A stretch of 64,000 bases of DNA from Paragonimus westermani (GCA_008508345.1 QNGE01003245.1:7489-71488); one strand, 5' to 3'. Counted from the stretch's first letter, positions 38,005-51,195 are shown. A program made the numbers and translations. The notes: generated from the letters alone by a model not told the origin.

Positions 38005-38562
38005 GTGTTTTTTTAGTTCATACAGCGGAGTTAATGCAGGATATGTTGCTCAATGTGCTGTGTAGCAGTGAATCGTCAGTACTCTTGATGCGTCACGTAG
38101 AAATATGTGATAATACCTTAGCAGCTGTTGGAGTTGTGTTTGTGGCCAAGGGCCATGTTAAGCGATAAACAAGGTAGTTGTAGTTAGTGACACCAACACT
38201 AACATTGCTGACATAATTAGTACCGTCAATTATGTCGGGTTCTCCATGTCGAACTTCCTGTCGGGTGGTCATTGTCTGGATTTGTGTCCGGCTTCGAGCG
38301 AATAAACACAGCTGTTTTACGGTTCGCATTAGCCTTGGAAATGTGGATCAAATGGGTATGAATGGTGAGACGCGTTGCGCACTCTACACAGTACGTCAGT
38401 TGGATAATTGACCTGGATGCGTACATGACTGATTCAACGAGGTAATTAGGGAACATGTACGGACGGACGCATTGAAGAAGCGGTGATGAGTTTACCATGA
38501 TAATTCGATTGGCCTAACAGGAACCGATCAATTTCGTATGAGGTCGTTCGAACTCCTGCGTT
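38005..38562. repeat. Repeat R, copy 2
   Basis: Same-orientation copy of 24815-25331, with scattered substitutions and small indels. It lies between L2F (starting at about 38000) and the resumed L1F frame (38563), so it is part of, or inserted beside, the nested element. Its 3' end at GTTCGAACTCCTGCG matches the end of copy 1. Confidence 0.75.
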
Positions 38563-39105
38563 CTTTTGTCTTCGTTGATTACGTCCATTGTGTGAACAAT
38601 TAACTCTTCATTCTTCTCTTGTGCCAAGCTAAAGATAACTGTTTTTAGCGTCGAACCAGTCCGGTTGTTTCTGTTGCTGAACACCGATCTTCGCGATGGC
38701 CACTACCGTAATTTGATCTTTAAGATGTTGTCATATACCGTCACAGATCATTTATGCAACAACCCTCTTCAGATAAATGGCCATTGCATGCTGAAATATT
38801 GCTGCTGCCTTTGATTTCCACAATCTTTTAGCATGCATGGTGTACCAGTGTCTGACTGATCTGCAATGAAGAGACTGGCGCACATGAATAAACAATTTGG
38901 CCCTGACCAGCCTACGATCTCTAGTACGCCGGGATCTGCGTATCACTCCACTGATACGCACGATCACGTAGTCAGGTGAGTGGTGATGACCACTTCGTGG
39001 ATTAGTCGACGTCGCTATCTTGTTCTCATCCAGATGGAATCGATAGCCAATTGGTGAATAGCACACAGGTGGAGTAGACATGCACCGTTCGGTTCGGCGA
39101 GATTC
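38563..39105 (-). pseudogene. L1F LINE copy Y, endonuclease end and linker
   Basis: In sense order this gives the end of the endonuclease domain (NPRSGHHHSPDYVIVR at about 38960 and RRLVRAKLFIHVRQ at about 38900), then the linker (RLWKSKAAAIFQ at about 38820; QQKQPDWFDAKN at about 38665). It corresponds to the frame running into residues 1-60 of the intact L1F protein. Stops interrupt it. The segment begins abruptly at about 39105 inside the endonuclease, directly after copy X reaches the same or a later part of the element. Confidence 0.82.
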
Positions 39106-40300
39106 TTGCCACGCTTCGAAGGTTCTCTTAACATTTCGCTTCCCATCTGTTCACTAGTTCTCCGAAACTCCGCATTCAGCATAGCCCTGCACCAACGCTT
39201 CTTTTTCTCACCAGTCTTCCCTGCTTCTCCGAAGGCTTTCGGCAAGTTGATGACAAATATTTCGGAAAGTGGCTTTTTTGTCTTCGCTGCTTGGGTCCGC
39301 CACGAGAACAGCAAAACACTTCATTGTTCTGTCGTGCCAAGTTGAAGGCAGCTGTGTTTTACAGTCGAATCAGTCATAGTTTCTTTGGCTCTGAATGCTG
39401 ATCTAAAAGGTTGCTGTGCAACCTATTCCTTGAGTTCAGATGAGACCCAGTGGCGACGAATCTTGGATTCGAATCAGCAACAGAAATGGGATTTTCAGAT
39501 GAGGCGATCTGTCTACTGGCTGTGCCGAGAAGTTATGCTTACAGCGCAGAAATTTCACCAAACGCTCCATCGGACTGGATGTCGGAACAGCATTTCGCAG
39601 TCAGTTCACGCTGAAATCCGCTAATACCACTGACGAGCATTCTTACGATATGTCATCGCATCCAGCTGAGATCGGGGGTTTGTGGCGGCTAACTCGCGAA
39701 TATCACACAGATGGAGTAGACAAGCATCGTTCTCATGGACTGAACCAATGCCATGGGATACAAGGAATCCCGACCAGGCTACCGAGTCGCGTCCAACTGG
39801 AGCGTTGAAATCGCTCTGAACAAACAGTCGGTCATTTACCGGTACCGACCGGATTGTGGTGGACAGCTGATCACAGAACTGGTTCCTCGTATCACCAGTG
39901 TGACACACAGCTGGACCATAAACACCAACGAATTTGGCACACTTGCCTAGACCGAGTCGCAGGCACATGGGCATGATTCGAGGGCTGATGTTGTGTGGTT
40001 CGCCTGTCATCAAAGCGTTGATGCGATTAGAGACTGCGAAACAGACAGCATGCTCGCGCGTACCGTCCGCCGGGTGACGTATGCAGTAGAAGATGTACCC
40101 ACTAACTGTTTCGCGCAACTTACCTTGGTTTGGAAGCCTTGTTTCACTCACGGCTGCTACTTCGGTGCCATAGCGACGCAGTTCCATGGCGATCAGTGCG
40201 GCTCGTCATTCTGGCCATATTTTGATGTTGCATCGATCCGGCAGCGTGTGCACCTTCCATGTTCTAACACGAGGCGTTTTGCATTCCGTGGCCTGTCTCA
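39106..40300 (-). pseudogene. L1F LINE copy X, endonuclease and linker
   Basis: An apurinic/apyrimidinic-type endonuclease, the enzyme that nicks target DNA for LINE insertion. In sense order: TWKVHTLPD (about 40260; the family usually has TWNVRTL, so the conserved Asn is lost), a stop near 40198, then MELRRYGTEVAAVSETRLPN with the catalytic Glu (40187 onward), VGVYGPAV (about 39925), and SDFNAPVGRDS with the Asp-Phe-Asn core (about 39810). 188 codons are open at 39621-40187. Below that, shifted frames continue through the linker into VADPSSEDKKATFRNICHQL (about 39245-39300), which matches residues 50-69 of the intact L1F RT protein. Similarity ends near 39106 where copy Y begins. Confidence 0.85.
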
Positions 40301-40993
40301 GGTTGTTCTTTGACTTACTGAGTCCTGAGTGAACATTATCTGCTCTAGAAATCATGTTGGAAGGCCAGTGTTTGGGTGTATCTGGCGGTAGTATGTTTTC
40401 ACCTATTCACCCTGCCATTTGCAGCAGATAGGGCGACCCGGTTTAACCTGCACGACGGCTGATGCGGCATGAAATGTGGTTCATTTTGTATCATCATGTT
40501 TTGTATGGGTTTCGGATATTGCCAGGACGCCTAGGCCCAGACTGGAGAGAGATTAGGGCCCTCAGCTAAAGCATTTGACTCAAAAGCATGTATTGTAAGA
40601 CAGCAGGCGACACACGCATACACACCCATCATCACCAACCACCCACAACAGGCTGGACGTTCACCCCAAGAAATTCAGCACACACATGGAGACAGTGTAT
40701 TGCACAGACAAGCCTATCACACATGCACACAGAAACAGATCAGGCAAAAACAAAGATCAAACTGGACCAAAACATAACACAGCGGCACCATCCACAACGA
40801 ACTCGTCCGTCCTTTGTCTGGCTGCTTCCTTTTGGCCAAGCAGACAAAGTTGAAGCTTCAAGGACCGAAGTCGTAATCAGCAAAGCGCACCGGATCCGAA
40901 CAGCACACAAGCCTGTCCACCACGCCAGAGTGGCAGAAAAGGTTAGAACCCCTACACAGAGAGAGAGAAAGAAAGAAAGAGAGGGAGAGCTGG
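40301..40993 (-). mobile_element. Probable 5' leader of L1F copy X
   Basis: This lies directly upstream, in sense, of the endonuclease frame, and downstream of the 3' end of copy 6. By position it is the likely 5' untranslated region or promoter region of copy X. A 141-codon plus-strand frame (40588-41013) is rich in His, Thr and Gln from CA-rich sequence and looks non-coding. No second copy in the window confirms the element boundary. Confidence 0.4.
40957..40990 (+). repeat. Purine-rich (GA/GAAA) simple repeat
   Basis: A run of GAGAGA and GAAA units. It abuts the 3' end of L1F copy 6, so it may be that copy's simple-sequence tail or part of the next element's leader. Confidence 0.8.
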
Positions 40994-41300
40994 GGACATC
41001 CGTTTCTGGTTGAACCGTCACAGTGGCCGAATCCAAAAGACGTCTGGGTATGACACTCATCGCAAATGATTTGCTCTGTATCACAAGTAGTTTAACTCAC
41101 AACATATCTGGTGTAAACCCGAAAGAATAAGACCAGAAAACGTGTAAATGGAGGCTTTTTACGTCCAAATGACCAATGCTGTTCAGTATACGATAGGCTG
41201 GTCGGAATGTAAAGGCTCTATTTCCCGGACACAGAACACTGACGGTCCACAATGACAGGCTGTATGCTACCGCATGGCTCTAGATAAGCACACTAACCAG
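40994..41300 (-). mobile_element. L1F LINE copy 6, 3' fragment
   Basis: Diverged L1F 3' untranslated region. Landmarks are GTCACAGTGGCCGAATCCAA (41018-41037) and ACCAATGCTG near 41171. Only about 300 bases survive. It lies head-to-tail with copy X. Confidence 0.7.
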
Positions 41301-44300
41301 GTTAAGAGGTAGTCCGGCTAACGTGTACACGCGCATACGGTCGCCTGGTGGAGACGATTTACTCTATTGTTCACGCTGCCTCATTGGGTTTGGTTAAGTA
41401 TGGTAAGGTTACTGCCAAGTGCAGTAACGAAGTCCAATGTCTGAGCCTGGTTTACCCACCCCAGGGCTTGCGCATGAATGGCCCAAGACAGTCGCATCCC
41501 AGTGGTGTGTGCCTCGTTTGACGTCTCTGTGACCTGGCTGTTCCACGGTTCGAAATTCGTTTACGCCTACTTTGAGCGGATTAGTTATCAATAAGTATTG
41601 AGGTGCTGTGTGAAAGAGTTGTTCCGACTTACTTTTATTTTCTCCGTTACCGAACCGAATTAAGCGAGTTCGTTACAGCTTAGAAAATTGTGCTGTAATC
41701 TTCTGTTCCTCGATAAGGGGTTTAACTCAAAACGAGCAAAGTAAAATTCTCATTGACCCTTAAGCCGGCTGAGATGCGTCTTTAACGAGCTGATTGTGTG
41801 GTACAGATTATGGGTAACTACATGCTTACGGTAGAACAAGGGCAAACGTTTACCACTTCAGTAAGCTCAAGATTTCATCTGGTTCCCTTGTTCTGGAAGC
41901 GAAACTTCGATGAGGGTGGTTGGATGTATAACTTTATCAAGTTATCAAAGTCATGCTGCGACTGTTAACTGAGGGCGAACAGCGCAAGCTTTTTTAAAGT
42001 GAAAACCCATTTTCGAACCCGTCTTGTGTAGCCCCTAAAAAGGCTGATGAACCTACTCTAACGTTACATCAACTGTTCGAGCGTTTGGTCAGTATGTCCG
42101 ATGCGTTCGTCCATCCGGCGCATCATACAGTGAGCAAAGTGTCTGACTTACTAAGTGTGAATGATCCAGAAGGTTATCGCTGTTTTTGAAGCTGGCAATG
42201 GAATGAGTTTGTGCAATTTGAACCCTGTATTTTCAGTCGATTCCTTAAGAAACTCCAAAGGAGTTCGACGATCAGTAAGCAAGTCCACGTCGACCAATGC
42301 ATCCTTACGAAAATGTGTAATCTAGCTGCTCGGGTACATATTTGGCGTAATGGGCAACCCGTTGGAATTAGGTTCTCCTTCATTGCCCAGGCTCTGGTTT
42401 CTGTAGCCAAAAGCAAGACGTCTGAAAGAACTTCCGGATAAGTTGCCACACTTTTAATGGTTGTCACCTACGAGAAAACTATGGTACAATCCTATTAACG
42501 CGGAAGTGAGTAAACTTGATTTCGCTTGTCTATTCAACAGGTGTAGACCATATCCTTTGTAGAGTATCATTTTTTGAATTTGTCATTACACACTATTTTC
42601 TTTCATGTTTTTTGTGCATATATACTACTTGTCAACAGACTGAATCGCTACAGCACTTCGTCCTCACGCACCTTGCTCAGTACTTTCCTATGGTCGTTTC
42701 TATCGTAATCTAACTAAGTTAACGTCCATTTTAGTACACTAAAAAATCCTGATTGTGTGGAACTTCTCCGGAATTCAAGAAGATACTTCTCCCAACTTTC
42801 ATCGGATCTAGCGTGATGAAATCTATTATGAACTATTACTCTGATTTATTGGGTACAGCACTGTAATATCGTCCATTCATTTTTCTGTTTCATCGCACTT
42901 TTTTTAAAGGTTACTTACTCGATCTCAGTGATTTATGACTATTAAGCAAACTCCAAACGCTCACATCAGTCAGTTTCCTTAAAAGATACAAAATAAAAAA
43001 GTCTGCACCATTGAAACTCAAAACAAACGATGGCCAGTTGAGTAGACAACCTGTTCGTAGATAGACGTTGAACGAGCTTATGAGTTAGAATATACCGGTT
43101 TTGACGCATTACCAGTATAACCTCTTTCTCCAGATTTTCTACACTTAATCTTTTTACATCCGGCTACTGTGACAAACATGGACTACTTAGGTATCAACTT
43201 GGCCGCACCGGAAGACTTCGTGTTCTCATGATTACAATGTTTGAACCCCTCCCACGCAATCACCTGACCCGAGCCAAACAAACTGAACGGGAACACTTCT
43301 GTTTTGTCACTCTCTGTGAACTCCTTCATTCGGGAAATGTGCAAAGTTTACCAGCATGCCAAAATTAAAAATCGGCCCTAGGTAAATAGTGAAACCGGTG
43401 CAGTATGGTTACAGAGCTCTCCAGCAGCTCGCGCATCGGTAGATCACCACACTGCTGGCGATCGTCTGTTTGCGCACAAATACTCACGTTCATCCCTTGG
43501 GGAGTTTTTCAGCCCAATCGGTAAAATGTCTACGAGATTTTAGCACCATTCTGTAGATAGATAGGTGTAGAAAATGCAAGGTCAAAAGTGTTCCACTAAA
43601 ACCGTGCAAATATATGCACTCCATATGGGATACAGAAGAACAATTAAATTTAAGGCCGCACTGAGTGACCAAACAAAACTTTCAGGATGCAATGAATCAA
43701 ACAAAGCCGAGGACAGTGACGCGTCGCTTTATCCGATTAGCGTCCAAGGCTCCTTCCCCCTTGACGGTTCACTGTGATTACCTTGATAATTTGCTCATTC
43801 GAGACAGTAACATCTGAAGTCACATTCCGCTCATTGCCACACAGACATATCAACATTTTTATGACGCTTTCCTTTGAGTACTGTGTAGCCGCCACTCGTT
43901 GAACCGTAGGACGCTAGTTCGGAGCGAACTCCTTTAAGCTATCCAGTTCACTAATAAATTATTCCGTGATCTGCGTTACAGCGACCCCACACGCCAACAG
44001 GATTGAGTTATCCATAAGTAGCTCGGCGAATAAGTCTCTGTCCGAACGCGTTTTGATCTACTTCGTCAAATAATCACCAACCCACAAAACACCAAAACCA
44101 TGCACCATCAACTCCGTCTATTGCATCTATCCAGTAGACCTGAGGCAGGAGTATGAGCGGTGTAACCTGTATTACGATTGTCACTAAACTTTACCCAATT
44201 TCAGAGCTGATTTCCCAGCTCACTCAAAAGCGCACCAAGCGAAAAGCGCCTAGAACATTCGAGTGTGCAGCCGATCTGCCTCCCAAGTAATCCTAACTTA

Positions 44301-45751
44301 CCCCTGCCTCCTCTCTGTCACGTATGTGATCCGTTGACCAATTGGTAATCCGGTGTGAGGTTAAGTGCACCACACGGTTAGTTTGGGACGCTAAAGATGA
44401 GATCTCTAACACGGGACACGAAATAAACCTCATAAAGTTAGTCACCGTTTAATCGGGCATACTTTTCAAGTTAGTTGGTTCCAGTTCGGTAAAACTGATG
44501 CACATCCACCACAATCAATGATGTGCTGCGAAACCAGTGTGACAAACTATGCGATTAGGAAGATCAAGATAATATGAAAGCAATCAGTCCGCATTGTATT
44601 TTCCCGTATGAATCGCTGCCCATTTTGAGGCGATCTTTGCTAACGCATTCCTTCCAGGTGGATTAGTTGTCTGCACGTCCACCACTGATTCGACCTCATG
44701 GTCTCATCAGTAACTCTACAGATGCTTATCGACCTCATAGATTTCGTTGGAAAAATTTTTCTGCGCGCTGTTTCTAAATTACCTTTACTACGCCTTAATG
44801 GTATCTTAAACTTTCGCACTTCATCTGGTGGTTGCCATGCTTTTCATTCTTGTGAACGTGGTAGATTTTCTGCTAGATAGCATTGGACCTCTTCATTACG
44901 CTCAATGTCCCGTTAATTTTACTCCACCTACTCCCAACAATTATTGTGCCTGATAGTCAGGCAAGCAAAACTCTTGTACATTCTTGTGCAGCCGTAGGGA
45001 ACATTAAGTCAGGCTGCTCACGTCTAAGCCACTGTGCAACTTTAATCGTACACCTTTGTTTGTGAGCTACTTCGTTGCGACTCGCCAGTTTGCTCACTTT
45101 CCGTCAAGGTGACTCAGCGGTGTTCAGCCTCTTGTTCCGAGTTGTTTATCAAACTGGTGGCTGGTGATAAGAAGCTGGATGACGCTGAATTGTTTGCTGG
45201 ATAATAAGACTGAAATGGAATCCACAAAACACGAGAGTAATTCAGCAGTAGGTTTGTTACCGTTGTATTGCTCCCTATCTAACTTGAAATGATGTATACA
45301 CACATGACCACTTCCGTTGAACCTGTGTTCATGTTGAGGGCGTACACAAGCCAGTAAAATTTACAACTGTGGTTTATCGCACACTGACGCATCTGAGTAG
45401 GGTACTACAAAATGGCATGCATCCTTGCATTCTACAACTGTTTGGTGTTGGTGTGTTCCTTCTTTTCTTGCATCTAAAACGAAAACACTCTTGTAACACC
45501 ACTTGTTCAGAACTAACTGTTTCCTGAAATTAATGCAAGAGAAACAGCACTGGTAACGTTGAACACTCTCGAATGTATAGTATTTTATGAGTTACTCTAA
45601 AGTTGAGAACCGGTATGAAACCTAGCGCATACTTTAGGTTCCGGCGCATCAGCTTTTCTATGTTTGAACAAAGCAGACAAAAGACTGAAATGACACGATT
45701 TATGCTCGAGCAGATTTCGCCGCATCTCTGCTGGTGTTTACTGCATACGAG
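41301..45751. other. Unassigned sequence
   Basis: No supported gene. The longest frame is 97 codons (42174-42467, minus), anonymous. No repeat shared with other parts of the window was recognised. Confidence 0.45.
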
Positions 45752-47331
45752 TTAACCCAACAGACTTAGAAAGACGGGTTAGCAATGAATTGCAATAGCT
45801 ACTTGAAGGTAGTTTTATGGACACCACAATTTCGAAGACTTCAAACCGTGTGGAACTCAGATTCCTCAGATGTACGTGCTCCCCAAAGTGCACAAGTCTG
45901 GAATTCTGTCAAGAACAATATTGGCTATGTCGAACCCTCCACAACACAAAATGGTCTAGTGGTTGGTAAAAGTACTGAAACCAGCATGAGATTCTACGAC
46001 AAAGTACCGCCTGAATGACAGCTTCCATCTAGCCGCGCTGTTAGAAAATCTCAACATGTCTGACAAACATATGGTCTCACTGAACATAGAATAGTTGTTC
46101 ACAAGTGGGCCGTTGAAAGAAACCATCAGTTTTTGCTAGTCTATATAACCTCAAATCAGATAAACATTGCAATCCCGAGAATTGAAGCAGAACGCCTACT
46201 TTTGCTGTGTACATTTAACGTAAGTTAACTTTCAAGGCATGACTTATCATCAGACTGATGGAGTTGTGATGGTCAATCCACTTGGTCCAGCTTTAGCCGA
46301 TATCTTTGAGGCTAAATTGGAAAAGCGGATGGCGAGCAAATTGGACAGTTTGGCTCTCTATGGAAGATACGTTAATGACATACTTGCAGTCACAAATGAT
46401 CAGACGCGGGAAAAAGATTTACCAGACCAAATGAACTGTTTACATCCAAACATTCATTACACTTTAGAAAGTGATACCATGACCGACTGCCGTTTCTGTA
46501 TATCAACATGATTAAAAGAATGGATGGACCCATTCAACGTGCTATATATCGAAATAATATGTGGACCAGTCAGTACCTACACTTTGAAAAATTTGTTCCA
46601 GCAGCACAGAAAAATCTATTTGATCGAGCCAGACGACTTTGTACTGATGACACCCTGGATGATCAACTCTGTCAAATGGAGCAGACCTTGTTAGACAACG
46701 GATATCCAAGGGGATATATAAGAAAATTCAACATGAACAATAGACAAAATAAGTATCAGCCCCCAGCCCCCAGAAAAGCAGTAGTTTTACAACTGCTGTT
46801 CAAGGGAGACAATGTGTGTCGAATAGTTGAACAACGCGTGAGGTCAGCTGTTATCCGCACGTTCTTTGGCGTGAAGCCATTAATTGTGTACAGAGCGGTC
46901 TGAATTCCCACGCCCCCGGTTAAGCAGCCGACGACTCAGTTGACCAAATCAAAAGTAATCTATGAATTCAAATGTGTACGCGGAACATCCTACGTTAGCA
47001 GAACTGAACGCAGCTTGGAGTCGGGGTTGCCGAACGATTACCGGAATGGGTTCAACAAACGGTCACACAATCAGGCAACTTAACAACAAACACCTGGAAG
47101 GAGCCAGCGCTATCAATTGCCAGGCATCACTTGATGACGCAGCGTGTGATTGACTCACCAAAGTTCTCTCGTGTCCTGTTCTCGAGTCGAAACAAACGTT
47201 TTGTCACAGTATGTCGAAGCCATTGTGATCAGACAACGTCACCCCATTTCGTGCGTACAAAAAGAACTGTTTGTGACGTTGATGTTGCCGTGGTAGCAAC
47301 CGAATTGTTTCTGAACTATGACCTTTTGTAA
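45752..47331 (+). pseudogene. Penelope-like element PLE-A (RT plus GIY-YIG), decayed
   Basis: PLEs encode a telomerase-like reverse transcriptase, many with a C-terminal GIY-YIG endonuclease. Pieces in order: DLERRVSNELQ (45765), QMYVLPKVHKSG (about 45870), LLENLNMSDKHMVSL (about 46045), YHQTDGVVMVNPLGPALADIF (46242-46305, motif B), and LYGRYVNDILAV (about 46355-46390, motif C). Thumb-like DGPIQRAIYRNN and LLDNGYPRGYIRKF follow (46508-46735). The GIY-YIG region has KVIYEFKCVRGTSYVSRTER (46952-47011), then after a frameshift LPEWVQQTV (47036) and SIARHHLMTQRVID (about 47117). The frame ends at 47331. Motif C reads YVND instead of YVDD and the endonuclease YIGRT reads YVSRT, so both activities are probably lost. 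Several frameshifts and at least three stops are visible. Confidence 0.92.
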
Positions 47332-50300
47332 CTGACTTGTGGCTTGGAGCTTTGTATATTTTAACTCGTCCGTAGTACACGCCAGCAAAGATGCAGCGAA
47401 ATCTGCCCGAGCATAAATCGTGTCACTTCACTCTTTGTCTGGTTTATTCACATTTGCAACAGGAGAGGATTATTTCAAATTTCCTATGCTTAACTTTCTC
47501 CGCCGCTGGTTTTCTTAGCTAGTCACGCACTTAACCAGCCTCTCTTACAGAGCTGCACATTATGAGTCAGTTGCTACTCGAGTGCCATTTTGGTTAATCA
47601 CTTCCTCGCCATACCGGTTTTCTTCTTGAGTAGCATACTTTGATTGGTTCTCGATTGTCCTCTACACAAACACAACTCGCCGGTCACACGCCCTCATTTT
47701 CAAACTGTAATTCCAGCTGACAGCGCACCGAAAGATCCTGTCCAAGCACCATGGGTACTCCTATCCGACTGTTCATCTGACTGATGTTATTTGTTGCGGA
47801 CGTTCGTTTATCATTTGTCACCTATTATCCTAAGTTCGCCGTGGTAACTTGTCCGGTTTCTAGCAGCTTGATCTTTCACTGTAGTTCCTTCGAAATGTTT
47901 CACGAACCAGTAGATTAAGTGGGTCCCCGACTCGTTCTTCTATCATACTACAACCTGACAGGTGATTGGACCGAACTCACTCATTCTGCAGTTACAGTGT
48001 TGATGATTTGACCTTCACTTAGCCAGTTCAGTGCAAACGACTTAGTGAGAATTTGTCAATTCTGTTGAGAAACGACTGGTTCTTCTCACTACCATTATTA
48101 TTATTACTCTCACTGTCAATACGAACACAGAAGACGAAAAACTGATATCACATGAATTCTGTACGAACAGACTGTGTGGCATCTCTGAACTGGACGGAGG
48201 TAATTGCAACCGTACACTGCTACCCGACTGTCTACATACAAAGGAAACTGACTGTTGTTGTTGCTGTACAGCCGAACATTTTTTAAGCTTCATGTTTTTG
48301 TGGGTTTGTTTCACAGTTCGGAATTTCGCACGTTTAATTTGTCTGCTGTAAACACAAGTATAGATGGGTCGAAATCTGCTCTACGTTCTAAATACACTCA
48401 CTCAAGTATGTTACGAACAGTAATCTAAGACCAACTCAACTAGGAGCCATTAGCGAGGTTGTTCTACTCCTACCATTATATGAAATGTGATGGTTAGCTT
48501 TTATCGGTGATGTAATTTGTTGTTCCACATTCATTACTGCGTCTTTCTTTGTCACTCGACATCCTAAATACCCCATATGCAAATATGATAACCAAGGTAT
48601 CCTTTAAATAGTCTAAAAAATTACATTCATGATGTTCTGATACCCATTATTGTTCACATGAGGAATATTATGATAAACATCTCGATTTCTATCCTGAATA
48701 TACTGCTTTCTTATATTTCTTATATGTTTGTTACCTTTTTCCGGCACTGATTTTGCTGACACCTTAATATCATGCTCAAATTCTTCGATATCAGCTGAAC
48801 ATACAACGTTTTCGGATGTAAAACGACAATCCCTGAAATTCACAAATCACGTTACCAGGGAACTCTTGTAGATAGCGTCACAAAGGGTGTTTTAGCAAAA
48901 AAAACCCATTCCTTACTTCATGTAGCACATCATTACAAATATTTATTCTGAAGACAAGAAGTTAACGTTACCATGAAGACGGTTCCAATAAACTACTTCA
49001 TAATTTCGTAAAAACACAATGTGTCTCCACCTGAGCTGTGAGAAGAGGAAGAGAAAGTAACTGTGAAATTACTGTGACAAAATAAGATATCGGGAGTTTT
49101 TTTAATAGTTCTGTTAACATTTTTATTTCTGCTAATGGGTTAATGTAACATGCAACTGAATAAACTTGAGTACACGGAATGAGAAGCACCGGAACGAATC
49201 TTGCTAATTTATCCAAACAAGATAATATACAGATGTGTTTCCATCACAGAAAAAAGGCAGAGTATGTATGAAGACAGCGATACACAATCCTTCAAAAAAG
49301 ATTAAGAGAAACAGCGGGTGACTACTACACTCAATAAGAAAGAGTATGAACGCACACAAACTATGCAAACAACTTCTGAGTAGACGACAGATCTCGTAAG
49401 CAAATAGATAGAAACAGAAAAATTGTGTCTATAAACCTTGAAAGCAGAAAACGAGGAGGTATCTAAACACTTCAATTACCCGAATTATGCTAACTGAGTT
49501 CTGGTTATTGGAAAAGTGCGGAAACTGGTGGCAAAATCGGTTAACCGACGCCACCGAAGTAATAACGTTACTTTGCGACGTCTGTGGTTACTAATTCATT
49601 CGCTATCCATTTATGCTGTTCGTCACAGACTCAGAGGAGTCCATGGAACAGTGCGGACGTAAACAGCACTTACAGGATCCTAAATAACACCATAATTTTA
49701 CTAAGTAGGTAGTGTAAGTAGTGTTTAAGTGTTTAGTGTTAAAGTTTACTCGAAACATACGACCAAATTCGTGGTTATTGTTATTCATTGGGTATGGTCG
49801 CTCGGTGCACGTTGACCGCAACTTCTGTAATAACAATACCATTATAATACCATCTAAAATCTTTGGAGAGGCTGAATTATTGCACATTCCTGGTAACGGC
49901 TACTAATATCTGCAATTATCTGCGGGTCGCACGGGGTCTGAGAAATGCTGCACAAATAACTCACAAATGAGTTGTTAACCACAAACTTCACTATCTGCTA
50001 TTCCTGTGGTAAAATGTCTGCTCGGTGGAAACAATCCCTAAACCGTTTGTATACTTGTGATGAATTCTACCTATCGAACGCAGTGTTTGTCATAAAAAAT
50101 GTTGAAATTCCCCCAATAAGAAACAAATGTCTAAGTGACATATTACTGAATGCACTTTCTAATCTGTAATATGATCATGGGTGATAGGATGTGCCAAGTG
50201 GTGACGCGTAATGCGGCCCATCTATTTTATTTAAATGTGCCTACTAAAGTAGACGAGTCGAAAGTAAAAAAACAGAGGTAAAAAGCATAACACTTTTCAA

Positions 50301-51195
50301 GACCAACGTTTTTCGACATGAACTTAGATCCATAATAGGAACATCTGCTGACAAGTTGTATCTGTTGTAGTTCCAACATAGTGCCATGTAACGTTTACAG
50401 TGCAAGATTCAAGCTATGACAACAAGCCGTTTGCATCTAACACAATGACTGCAATTCTGTAATGCGGTAGTTCCAGTCGTCTAAGCAAGATAAGAGAGTT
50501 GTCAACATGATAAATGTAACGGTTTTCCGCGAAAGCACTTTGAATAGTCACCAGCAATCCAGCAGACCGAGAGAGGGTAATGGCTTCACTGGTCAAAAGC
50601 ACAATTCTAATTTCACATTCTACGCATCTCAGTTAGTAATTTACAGCTTTCTCAGTTCGTTCATTACCACATATTAGCCATTATTCATAGACTGGACACA
50701 CGCAGGACTCCAGTTCTGATTGCAGACAAAGCAGCGACAACACAGGCGTGACTGTATGGCCGCTAATAGCGTGAGTGTTTGTCTGGTTAAAAGAGTTGTC
50801 GCGGTGTTCACGTACAAAGGTCACAGAGTGTGAGGTACATGACGAAAGAGGTCAAACAAAGCACGATGGTGATTACGATGCGGCTACAATCGACACATGC
50901 ACATGTCTAGGTAGACGTGTCTGTGTGTGTGTTTACAGATGTCTGTAATGTCAAGGTGGTTGGCATCGCAACCTCATGATTCTGCCTGCCGGAGGTTGCA
51001 TGGACTGTGGACCCTATCAGCTATTCTGGCATGCGACCAAACACAAGGTCCAGGTTCCAGAGTTTTAACTGTTATGCGAAGACACCCTGATAATGTTGGA
51101 GATCAAACATTCGCAGTGGCACGTTTAACCACAGTTTTCCCGTCCAGTTACTCGTAAAACAATACCCGTTAGATCGAGATAAGGTCCACATCATA
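47332..51195. other. Unassigned sequence
   Basis: AT-rich in places (48.5-49.5 kb), with only short anonymous frames and one minor ATT run near 48095. No element or gene recognised. Confidence 0.45.

Larger units (their letters stand above)
36851..38563 (-). mobile_element. Nested insertion splitting L1F copy Y
   Basis: L1F coding similarity stops at 36850 and resumes at 38563 at nearly the same codon (the KKAAF position, residues 58-62 of the 766-residue frame). The segment between holds the L2F reverse transcriptase remnant and repeat R. L1F sequence on the two sides overlaps by about 15-18 bases when aligned to the intact copy, as a diverged target-site duplication would. The nested material reads in the same direction as its host. 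Confidence 0.72.

Noticed and set aside
40588..41013. 141-codon plus-strand frame
   Set aside because: His/Thr-rich product of CA-rich sequence ending in a purine simple repeat, antisense to the probable L1F leader.
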